NCBI RefSeq assembly: GCF_036226605.1
Contig: NZ_CP109000.1
Coordinates: 4,150,501 to 4,214,500, forward strand
Direction of reading: 5' to 3'
Source: Streptomyces sp. NBC_00704
Lineage (GTDB): Bacteria; Actinomycetota; Actinomycetes; Streptomycetales; Streptomycetaceae
DNA: 64,000 bases
Below, one piece after another: positions 43,349 to 50,110 of the stretch. The notes below the pieces were generated by a model. It saw only the letters and a program-made list of their open reading frames with translations. It was not told where the DNA came from and searched no databases. A program made the translations under genes and the position numbers. How positions within the stretch are numbered: position 1 is the first letter of the stretch; the number at the start of each line of letters is the position of its first letter.

Positions 43349-43374
43349 GGCCCGGCGGGGTCGCCCGCCGGGCC
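43349..43374. terminator. Hairpin downstream of the DUF6458-like gene
   Basis: An 11-bp perfect stem (43349-43359 and 43364-43374) with the loop GTCG lies 125 bp downstream of the minus-strand gene at 43499. Next to it (43420-43465) are degenerate CACCAGCRCACCGGGA repeats. No T tract. Confidence 0.5.
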
Positions 43375-43498
43375 TCAAGGGTCTTCAGTCTTCACGATGT
43401 TCACACAAAGGCAGCAGTACACAGCAGCGCACACCAGCACACCGGGACACCAGCGCACCGGGATACGGAAGGTCCGGGCCGTCCGTCCTGCCGGTCCG

Positions 43499-43747
43499 TC
43501 AGACGCCGTAGCCGTCGCTGTATCCGTCGTGGTGACGTCGTTCCGTCTCGACCACCGTGGTCGAGGCGGGCGGCACCATGACCCGGCGGCGCCGGGCGAT
43601 GCTGCTGAAGGTCGTCACACCGATCAGGCCGACGATCATCAGGATGACGCCGACCAGGTCGAGGTTGACCCCCTGCATGTGCCAGTCGGTCGCAAACGTG
43701 AGGATGGCTCCCACGGCGATGAGGATGATGCATCCGCCGAGGCCCAT
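43499..43747 (-). CDS. Small two-span membrane protein (DUF6458-like)
   Basis: The 82-residue protein has two hydrophobic helices (GGCIILIAVGAILTFATDW and DLVGVILMIVGLIGVTTF), then a basic RRRR stretch and a soluble tail rich in H, D and Y. It matches the small DUF6458 family of actinobacteria with unknown function. AGGGAGGCGAC directly precedes the ATG. Topology predicts both ends in the cytoplasm. Confidence 0.75.
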   Translation of the reverse strand: MGLGGCIILIAVGAILTFATDWHMQGVNLDLVGVILMIVGLIGVTTFSSIARRRRVMVPPASTTVVETERRHHDGYSDGYGV

Positions 43748-43883
43748 GATGTCGCCTCCCTGTCAGATCGCCGGTCGGTCCGGCTCCGACATCCGGGTAC
43801 CCCCGCGGGGAACTCCCATGCGGGGGCCGGTCCTTGCGCCCGTCCGGCGGCCCGTGCGGGGGGCCGTCCGGGCGGGCGGGCGG

Positions 43884-45182
43884 CTATCCCTCCAGGAACG
43901 CCGTCAGGGCGTTGGCCAGCAGGTACGGGTCGGCGTCGCCGCACAGCTCGCGCGCGCTGTGCATCGACAGGATGGCCACGCCGATGTCGACCGTGCGGAT
44001 GCCGTGCCGGGCGGCGGTGATCGGGCCGATGGTCGTGCCGCATGGCATGGAGTTGTTGGAGACGAACGTCTGGAACGGGACGCCGGCCTTTTCGCAGGCG
44101 GCGGCGAAGAGCGCGCGGCCCGTCCCGTCCGTCGCGTACCGGTTGTTGACGTTGACCTTGAGGATCGGCCCGCCGTTGACCCGCGGGTGGTGCGTCGGGT
44201 CGTGCCGCTCGGCGTAGTTGGGGTGGACGGCGTGCCCGGTGTCGGAGGACAGGCAGACGCTGCCCGCGAAGGCTCTCGCCCGGTCCTCGTACGATCCGCC
44301 GCGCGCGAAGACAGAACGTTCCAGCACGCCGCCGAGGAGCGGGCCGTCGGCGCCGGTGTCGCTCTGCGAGCCGTTCTCCTCGTGGTCGAACGCGGCCAGC
44401 ACCGGGATGCACGGCAGTTCCCCGCCGCCGGCCGCCACGGCCGCCAGCGCCGCCGTCCCGGCGTGCACGGACAGCAGGTTGTCCATGCGCGGGCCGGCCA
44501 GCAGCTCCTGGTCGCGGCCCAGGTAGGCGGGCGGCTCCACGGAGTGCGTCATCAGGTCCCAGCCGGTGACCTGGCCGGCGGCCAGTCCGGCCTCCTGCTC
44601 CAGGAACGCGATCAGGTCCCCGTCGCGCACCTCGCCGCCCAGGCCCCAGACCGGCTGGAGATGACGCTGCTTGTCGAGCTTGAGGCCGTCGGCGGTGACG
44701 GAGCGGTCCAGGTGGATGGCGAGCTGGGGGACGCGCAGCAGGGGGCGGCCGACGTCCACCAGGCGTGTCGTGCCGTCGCGCAGGGTCAGCCGTCCCGCGA
44801 GGCCCAGGTCGCGGTCGAGCCAGGAGTTGAGCAGCGGGCCGCCGTAGATCTCCACGGCCACCTGGCGCCAGCCGTGCGCGCCGGTGTCGGGCTGCGGCTT
44901 GACGCGCAGGTTCGGGGAGTCGGTGTGCGCGCCGACGATGCGGAACGGCGTGTGCGGGGCGGCGCCCTCGGGCACGTACCAGGCCACGATCGCGCCCCCG
45001 CGCAGCACGTACTTGCCGCCGGTCGTCCCGTCCCAGGCGTCCGTCTCCGAGACCTGCCGGAATCCGGCCTTCTCCAGCCGCTCGGCGGCCGTCGCCACGG
45101 CGTGGTACGGCGACGGGCTCGCCGTCAGGAACGTCATGAGGTCGTCGGTGTGGCCGCGGTCGAAGCGGGAGGGTTCGCTCAT
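43884..45182 (-). CDS. M18 family aminopeptidase
   Basis: The 432-residue metallopeptidase of the M18 (aspartyl aminopeptidase) family carries all metal-site motifs: GAHTDSPNLRVKP near residue 86, AGPRMDNLLS near 232, FDHEENGSQSDTG near 265, SSDTGHAVHPNY near 309, and SNNSMPCGTTIGP near 378. It would remove acidic or neutral N-terminal residues with two zinc ions. ATG at 45182 has AAGGTGA 6 nt upstream; the in-frame GTG at 45191 is less well placed. Confidence 0.92.
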   Translation of the reverse strand: MSEPSRFDRGHTDDLMTFLTASPSPYHAVATAAERLEKAGFRQVSETDAWDGTTGGKYVLRGGAIVAWYVPEGAAPHTPFRIVGAHTDSPNLRVKPQPDTGAHGWRQVAVEIYGGPLLNSWLDRDLGLAGRLTLRDGTTRLVDVGRPLLRVPQLAIHLDRSVTADGLKLDKQRHLQPVWGLGGEVRDGDLIAFLEQEAGLAAGQVTGWDLMTHSVEPPAYLGRDQELLAGPRMDNLLSVHAGTAALAAVAAGGGELPCIPVLAAFDHEENGSQSDTGADGPLLGGVLERSVFARGGSYEDRARAFAGSVCLSSDTGHAVHPNYAERHDPTHHPRVNGGPILKVNVNNRYATDGTGRALFAAACEKAGVPFQTFVSNNSMPCGTTIGPITAARHGIRTVDIGVAILSMHSARELCGDADPYLLANALTAFLEG

Positions 45183-45208
45183 GGGGTTCACCTTAACGAC
45201 GTACGAAA

Positions 45209-45234
45209 GCCCGCTCCCGGCGTTGGGAGCGGGC
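45209..45234 (-). terminator. Terminator of the 608-residue acyl-CoA dehydrogenase gene
   Basis: A 10-bp perfect stem (45209-45218 and 45225-45234) with a 6-nt loop is followed on the minus strand by TTTCGT. It is 113 bp downstream of the dehydrogenase stop and just ahead of the aminopeptidase start, so it separates the two minus-strand genes. Confidence 0.75.
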
Positions 45235-45273
45235 CCTCGTGAGGACAGTGTGGAGTGCTGAGCCGCAGTGCCC

Positions 45274-45301
45274 GGCGGGGCGCCCCGTGGGGCGCCCCGC
45301 C
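45274..45301. terminator. Second GC-only hairpin behind the acyl-CoA dehydrogenase gene
   Basis: A 13-bp perfect dyad (45274-45286 and 45289-45301) composed only of G and C, with a central GT. It lies 46 bp after the dehydrogenase stop. Such a dyad would form a very stable RNA stem. Confidence 0.6.
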
Positions 45302-45346
45302 GTTGTCCGGGTGGTCCGGGTGGGTCCTGGTGAGTCCCGGTCAGTC

Positions 45347-47173
45347 CTAGAACGCGGCCTCGTCCAGCTCCATCAGGTCGAGGTCGACGCCCTCGGCGAC
45401 CTTGCGGGCGAGGGTGACGCCGGGCAGGACGTTGGCCGCGAAGAACTTCGCCGCCGCGATCTTGCCGGTGTAGAACGCCCGGTCCTTGGCGGAGGCGGTC
45501 TCCAGCTTCTCGGCGGCGATCGCCGCGCCCTTGAGGAGCAGGTAGCCGACGATCACGTCACCCGAGGCGAGCAGCAGGCGCGTGGTGTTGAGGCCCACCT
45601 TGTAGATGTTCTTGACGTCCTGCTCGGTGGCGGCGAGGTCGGTCAGCATCAGGCCGACGATGGCCTCCAGCTCGACGGCGGCCTTGGCGAGGTGCTCGCG
45701 GGCGCCGGCCAGCTGCTCGCCGCCGGTGCCGAGCGCGAGGAACTTCTTGATGTCCTCGGCGAGGGAGTTCAGCGCGGCGCCCTGGTTGCGGACGATCTTC
45801 CGGAAGAAGAAGTCCTGGCCCTGGATCGCGGTGGTGCCCTCGTACAGGGTGTCGATCTTGGCGTCGCGGATGTACTGCTCGATCGGGTACTCCTGGAGGA
45901 ACCCGGAGCCGCCGAAGGTCTGGAGCGACTGGGCGAGCTGCTCGTAGCCCTTCTCGGAGCCGTAGCCCTTGACGATCGGCAGGAGCAGGTCGTTGAGCGC
46001 GTGCTCCGTCTTCGCGTCCTCGCCGTTCGCCTCCTTCACGGCGATCGCGTCCTGGACGGACGCCGTGTAGAGGACGAGGGCGCGCATGCCCTCCGCGTAC
46101 GCCTTCTGCGTGATCAGCGCGCGGCGCACGTCGGGGTGGTGGGTGATGGTGACCTTGGGCGCGGCCTTGTCCATGAAGTTGGCCAGGTCGGGGCCCTGGA
46201 CGCGCTCCTTGGCGTACTCCAGCGCGTTGAGGTAGCCGGTGGAGAGCGTGGAGATCGCCTTCGTGCCGACCATCATGCGGGCGAACTCGATGATGCGGAA
46301 CATCTGGCGGATGCCGTCGTGCTTGTCGCCGATCAGCCAGCCCTTGGCGGGGTGCCGGTCGCCGAACGTCATCTCGCAGGTGTTGGAGGCCTTGAGGCCC
46401 ATCTTGTGCTCGACGTTCGTGGCGTAGACGCCGTTGCGCTCGCCCAGTTCGCCGGTCTCGAAGTCGAAGAGGTGCTTGGGCACCATGAACAGGGACAGGC
46501 CCTTGGTGCCCGGTCCGGCGCCCTCGGGGCGGGCGAGGACGTAGTGGATGATGTTCTCCGACATGTCGTGCTCGCCGGACGTGATGAAGCGCTTGACGCC
46601 CTCGATGTGCCAGGAGCCGTCCTCCTGCTGGACGGCCTTCGTGCGGCCCGCGCCCACGTCGGAACCCGCGTCGGGCTCGGTGAGGACCATCGTCGAGCCC
46701 CACTGCTTCTCGACGGCGATCTGCGCGATCTTCTTCTGGACGTCGTTGCCCTCGTCGAAGAGGATGCCGGCGAAGGCCGGGCCGGAGGAGTACATCCACA
46801 CGGCCGGGTTCGCGCCGAGGATCAGCTCGGCGAAGCCCCAGATCAGCGACGGCGGGGCGGTGGTGCCGCCGATCTCCTCGGGCAGGCCCAGGCGCCAGTA
46901 CTCGGAGTCCATGAAGGCCTGGTAGCTCTTCTTGAACGACGCGGGCACCGGCGCGGTGTTGGTCTCCGGGTCGAAGACCGGCGGGTTGCGGTCGGCGTCC
47001 GAGAAGGACTCCGCCAGCTCGTTCTCCGAGAGGCGGGTCAGCTCCGCGAGGATGCTCTTCGCGGTCTCGGTGTCCATCTCCTCGAACGGGCCGGAGCCGT
47101 ACAGCTTGTCGCGGCCGAGTACTTCGAAGAGGTTGAACTCGATGTCGCGGAGATTCGACTTGTAGTGCCCCAT
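45347..47173 (-). CDS. Long-form acyl-CoA dehydrogenase (FadE-like, 608 aa)
   Basis: This is the long type of acyl-CoA dehydrogenase with an extra N-terminal helical segment (GHYKSNLRDIEFNLFEVLGR) and a C-terminal extension of about 120 residues, as in mycobacterial FadE5-like enzymes. The core shows LTEPDAGSDVGAGRTKA near 167, GVYATNVEHKMGLKASNTCEM, and QTFGGSGFLQEYPIEQY near 422. The catalytic Glu is probably in DTLYEGTTAIQGQDFFFRK near 442. It would start beta-oxidation of medium or long acyl-CoA. It is monocistronic with its own terminators, and a TACC-N4-GGTA dyad lies 88 bp upstream of the ATG. Confidence 0.92.
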   Translation of the reverse strand: MGHYKSNLRDIEFNLFEVLGRDKLYGSGPFEEMDTETAKSILAELTRLSENELAESFSDADRNPPVFDPETNTAPVPASFKKSYQAFMDSEYWRLGLPEEIGGTTAPPSLIWGFAELILGANPAVWMYSSGPAFAGILFDEGNDVQKKIAQIAVEKQWGSTMVLTEPDAGSDVGAGRTKAVQQEDGSWHIEGVKRFITSGEHDMSENIIHYVLARPEGAGPGTKGLSLFMVPKHLFDFETGELGERNGVYATNVEHKMGLKASNTCEMTFGDRHPAKGWLIGDKHDGIRQMFRIIEFARMMVGTKAISTLSTGYLNALEYAKERVQGPDLANFMDKAAPKVTITHHPDVRRALITQKAYAEGMRALVLYTASVQDAIAVKEANGEDAKTEHALNDLLLPIVKGYGSEKGYEQLAQSLQTFGGSGFLQEYPIEQYIRDAKIDTLYEGTTAIQGQDFFFRKIVRNQGAALNSLAEDIKKFLALGTGGEQLAGAREHLAKAAVELEAIVGLMLTDLAATEQDVKNIYKVGLNTTRLLLASGDVIVGYLLLKGAAIAAEKLETASAKDRAFYTGKIAAAKFFAANVLPGVTLARKVAEGVDLDLMELDEAAF

Positions 47174-47260
47174 GGCGACGGCTCCCGGCTCCCTAGAGAG
47201 ATCGGCGAGGCACTGGATCCTCGCGCTAGTTCACGTACCAACAAGTAGCTACGATGATGC

Positions 47261-47272
47261 TACCCGTCGGTA
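47261..47272. promoter_or_regulatory. TACC-CGTC-GGTA dyad upstream of the FadE-like gene
   Basis: A short inverted repeat in an AT-richer section (47225-47285) that probably holds the promoter. It resembles TetR-type half-sites but is too short to assign. Confidence 0.3.
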
Positions 47273-47451
47273 ATAAGTCGCAACCCCCACTCGGCCAAGT
47301 GTGAGAAGGGTCTAGTCGACGGGACGGCGCCGCCCGCCGGACGGTTTCGTGCTTCCGGCGCTTTCCGGCCGGGCGGGACGGTTTCCGGCTGCCGGGGTCT
47401 TCCGGGGCGGCCGGATCATTCCCCTGCCGCTCGCCGACCGGCCCGTCTCGG

Positions 47452-47457
47452 TACGCT
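47452..47457 (+). promoter_or_regulatory. -10 element of a probable leaderless promoter (SseB-like gene)
   Basis: TACGCT is followed by 7 nt and the ATG at 47465. No ribosome binding site lies between. Confidence 0.6.
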
Positions 47458-47464
47458 TGCGCCC

Positions 47465-47944
47465 ATGTACGGATACGGCCAGCCCATGGACGGGGCCGCA
47501 CAGCAGCAGTACGCCCCGCCGCAGCAGCAGATGCCCGGCGGCCACGGCGGTTACGGCCAGCAGCCGCCGCTCTATCCGGAGCCGTCCCCGCCGTCCCTCG
47601 CGGACGCGGTCCGTGCCTTCACCACCGGCCAGCTCGCCGCCGAGGACTTCCAGCAGGTCTTCGCGACCTCCAAGGTCTACTGCCCGCGCGGCGACAACCC
47701 CGGCTTCCTCGCCCTGCACAACACCCAGCAGCCGGTGATCCCGATGTTCACCAGCCTCAAGGAGCTGCGCCGGTACGCCGGCAAGGAGTCCAAGTACTTC
47801 GTGATCACCGGGGCCGAGGTGATCGACCTGCTGCCCACCGGCTACGGCTTCGTCCTCGACATGGAGGGCGAGCACCGGATCGTCTTCGACGCGAAGGCCG
47901 TCGAGCAGATGGTGGAGTTCGCGATGCGCCGGATGTACGGCTGA
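47465..47944 (+). CDS. SseB-domain protein with Q/G/Y-rich N terminus
   Basis: The 159-residue protein begins with about 40 residues rich in Q, P, G and Y (QPMDGAAQQQYAPPQQQMPG), likely disordered. The rest is an SseB-type domain: FATSKVYCPRGDNPGF, PVIPMFTSLKELRRYAG, and the YFVITGAEVIDLLPTGYGFVLD pattern. SseB-like domains occur in enterobacteria and actinobacteria; the role in Streptomyces is unknown, although related actinobacterial genes cluster with ESX/type VII loci. The transcript is probably leaderless. Confidence 0.82.
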   Translation: MYGYGQPMDGAAQQQYAPPQQQMPGGHGGYGQQPPLYPEPSPPSLADAVRAFTTGQLAAEDFQQVFATSKVYCPRGDNPGFLALHNTQQPVIPMFTSLKELRRYAGKESKYFVITGAEVIDLLPTGYGFVLDMEGEHRIVFDAKAVEQMVEFAMRRMYG

Positions 47945-47995
47945 GCCTCACGGCCGCGGGTTTCCAGGTCACGGCCCGCCCGGTCGGCGGGGAGC

Positions 47996-48023
47996 GCCCG
48001 GAGGGAATGCCCTCCGGGCTTTC
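47996..48023 (+). terminator. Terminator of the SseB-like gene
   Basis: A 10-bp perfect stem (47996-48005 and 48010-48019) with an AATG loop is followed by TTTC. It is a good intrinsic-type terminator 52 bp after the stop. Confidence 0.78.
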
Positions 48024-48042
48024 GCTGTTACGGGTGGCAGGA

Positions 48043-48058
48043 AGTTCAACGCTCAACT
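48043..48058. promoter_or_regulatory. AGTT-N8-AACT element upstream of pirin
   Basis: An imperfect inverted repeat, also readable as two TCAAC direct repeats, 36 bp before the pirin ATG. Such elements in front of pirin genes are often bound by MarR- or HxlR-type redox regulators; the binder here is unknown. Confidence 0.35.
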
Positions 48059-48093
48059 AAACTGGGGCGTACGTCGCCCAAGGAGGTACGGAC

Positions 48094-49074
48094 ATGCCCG
48101 CAGTGACCGTCGAGAACCCGCTGACCCTGCCGCGCGTCGCGGCACCGGCCGATGCGGTCGCACGTCCCGTCCTCACCGTCACGACCGCGCCGGGCGGTTT
48201 CGAGGGCGAGGGCTTCCCGGTGCGCCGTGCGTTCGCCGGCATCAACTACCGCCACCTCGACCCGTTCATCATGATGGACCAGATGGGCGAGGTGGAATAC
48301 GCGCCGGGCGAGCCGAAGGGCACCCCCTGGCACCCGCACCGCGGCTTCGAGACCGTCACCTACATCATCGACGGGATCTTCGACCACCAGGACAGCCAGG
48401 GCGGCGGCGGCACCATTACCAACGGCGACACCCAGTGGATGACGGCGGGCTCGGGCCTGCTCCACATCGAGGCGCCGCCGGAGTCGCTGGTCATGTCCGG
48501 CGGTCTCTTCCACGGCCTCCAGCTGTGGGTGAACCTCCCGGCCAAGGACAAGATGATGGCCCCCCGCTACCAGGACATCCGCGGCGGACACGTCCAGCTC
48601 CTGAGCACCCCGGACGGCGGCTCGCTCCTGCGCGTCATCGCGGGCGAGCTGGACGGGCACGCCGGTCCCGGCATCACGCACACGCCGATCACGATGATCC
48701 ACGCGACGGTGGCGCCGGGTGCGGAGGTCACGCTGCCCTGGCGTGAGGACTTCAACGGGCTGGCGTACGTGCTGGCGGGCAAGGGCTCGGTCGGCGCCGA
48801 GCGCCGTCCGATCCATCTGGGCCAGACGGCGGTCTTCGGCGCCGGCGGTTCGCTGACCGTCCGCGCGGACGAGCGGCAGGACTCCCACACGCCGGACCTG
48901 GAGGTCGTCCTCCTCGGCGGACAGCCGATCCGCGAGCCGATGGCCCACTACGGTCCGTTCGTCATGAACACCAGGGACGAACTCCAGCAGGCGTTCGACG
49001 ACTTCCAGAAGGGACGCCTGGGCACGGTCCCCGCGGTCCACGGAATGACCGAGGGCGGCCCCCAGACCGGCTGA
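48094..49074 (+). CDS. Pirin family bicupin protein
   Basis: The 326-residue product has two cupin domains. The N-terminal cupin carries the metal ligands in HPHRGFETVTYIIDG (two His), then the GSGLLHIEAPPE segment with a His and Glu. FHGLQLWVNLPAKDKMMAPRYQ follows, and a C-terminal cupin ends with GQPIREPMAHYGPFVMNT. Some bacterial pirins act as quercetinases or bind metabolic enzymes; role here unknown. GGAGGTACGGAC precedes the ATG. The upstream AGTT-N8-AACT dyad suggests inducible control. Confidence 0.9.
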   Translation: MPAVTVENPLTLPRVAAPADAVARPVLTVTTAPGGFEGEGFPVRRAFAGINYRHLDPFIMMDQMGEVEYAPGEPKGTPWHPHRGFETVTYIIDGIFDHQDSQGGGGTITNGDTQWMTAGSGLLHIEAPPESLVMSGGLFHGLQLWVNLPAKDKMMAPRYQDIRGGHVQLLSTPDGGSLLRVIAGELDGHAGPGITHTPITMIHATVAPGAEVTLPWREDFNGLAYVLAGKGSVGAERRPIHLGQTAVFGAGGSLTVRADERQDSHTPDLEVVLLGGQPIREPMAHYGPFVMNTRDELQQAFDDFQKGRLGTVPAVHGMTEGGPQTG

Positions 49075-49092
49075 TTCCGGTATCTTGCGACA

Positions 49093-49131
49093 GGGCCCGA
49101 AGCCGCAACGCTGGTTTGCGACTTCGGGCCC
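49093..49131. terminator. Bidirectional terminator between pirin and BRO-N genes
   Basis: A 16-bp stem with one mismatch (49093-49108 and 49116-49131) lies between two convergent stops. The stem base is GGGCCCGAAG, with ACGG/CGTC flanks. Confidence 0.75.
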
Positions 49132-49150
49132 GTCTCGTCGGCGGGAACCG

Positions 49151-50038
49151 TCACGGCAGCGCGTAGACCGGCGTCCCGTCGGGGGTGCATCCCCTCTGAC
49201 GCACACAGCCCCGCTTGAGCAGCATGCGCAGACAGTCCTGGACGCGCTCGTGCGGGAGACCCGTGCGGGTCGCGATCTCGTCCACGCGATAGCGGGCGTC
49301 GCCGCGCGTCAACGCGGGGGCGAGCAGCGCGGCCACCGCGTGCACGTCCTCGGTGACGACGAGGTTCTTCGTCCTCCAGACGGCCAGCAGTTCGGCGGGC
49401 GTCGGCTTCGACGCGGCGACGGACGGCGCCCTCAGGGACCCGGCGATGTCCCGCAGCACGTCGGTCATCACCCGCTGGCCGTCGAGGATCTCCCCGAGGA
49501 CGTCGTTCGTCCGCGTGGCTCGCTCCTCGAGCCGGACGAGGGCGTCGACGACCTGCTCCGGCATCACGTACGCGGTGCGTTCGGCGGGCGCGGGCTGCAC
49601 GGGGGCCGGTTCGAGGGAGTAGGACCCTTCCTGCTGGATGGTCGCGATGACCTGCGACACCCAGAGCTTGAAGGGCTGCGCCTCCGGCTTGGTGCAGGCG
49701 TTGACCAACTGGACGAGGCCTTGGAGATTCACCATCTTCATGGACTTCTTGAGTCCGTGACCTGCAATGTTGCATGAAGCGTCGACGGTACCGACGCTTC
49801 GTGCAAGATCGTCGAGAGATGTTGTGTGTTGTTGCGCGACCCTGAGACGCAACGCGTCCCGGGTGTTGGCGTAGCCGAGTTCGCCGGCCACGTCGACCGC
49901 CGGGAACCAGTGCGTGCCGTCCGGTGTGGTCAGCCTCCGCACCCGCGCTCCCGTCGCCGCGAAGACGAAGTCGTTGATGTCGATCGCGTCCTGCCGTGCC
50001 GCCGGTCGGGGCGGCGTCGTGTTGTTCTGCTCGTACAT
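49151..50038 (-). CDS. BRO-N domain (phage antirepressor-like) protein
   Basis: The 295-residue protein starts with a BRO-N domain at about 15-125 (DFVFAATGARVRRLTTPDG, HWFPAVDVAGELGYANTRDAL, and MVNLQGLVQLVNACTKPEAQPFKLWV), the DNA-binding module of phage antirepressors and baculovirus BRO proteins. A helical linker (MPEQVVDALVRLEERATRTND) leads to a C-terminal winged-helix-like part (RVDEIATRTGLPHERVQDCLRML). No phage structural or integration genes are near, so it is a resident chromosomal regulator, perhaps of phage origin. GGAGGTGAT is 5 nt before the ATG. DNA target unknown. Confidence 0.84.
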   Translation of the reverse strand: MYEQNNTTPPRPAARQDAIDINDFVFAATGARVRRLTTPDGTHWFPAVDVAGELGYANTRDALRLRVAQQHTTSLDDLARSVGTVDASCNIAGHGLKKSMKMVNLQGLVQLVNACTKPEAQPFKLWVSQVIATIQQEGSYSLEPAPVQPAPAERTAYVMPEQVVDALVRLEERATRTNDVLGEILDGQRVMTDVLRDIAGSLRAPSVAASKPTPAELLAVWRTKNLVVTEDVHAVAALLAPALTRGDARYRVDEIATRTGLPHERVQDCLRMLLKRGCVRQRGCTPDGTPVYALP

Positions 50039-50110
50039 CGAGCATCACCTCCGTCACGGACGCTAGGCATATGCCCCACCCTCGCGTGGGCGCGTTGCGG
50101 AGGTTCATCC

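Noticed and set aside
49151..50038. Prophage remnant
   Set aside because: Only one phage-like domain; no integrase, portal, tail or attachment repeats and no change of base composition.
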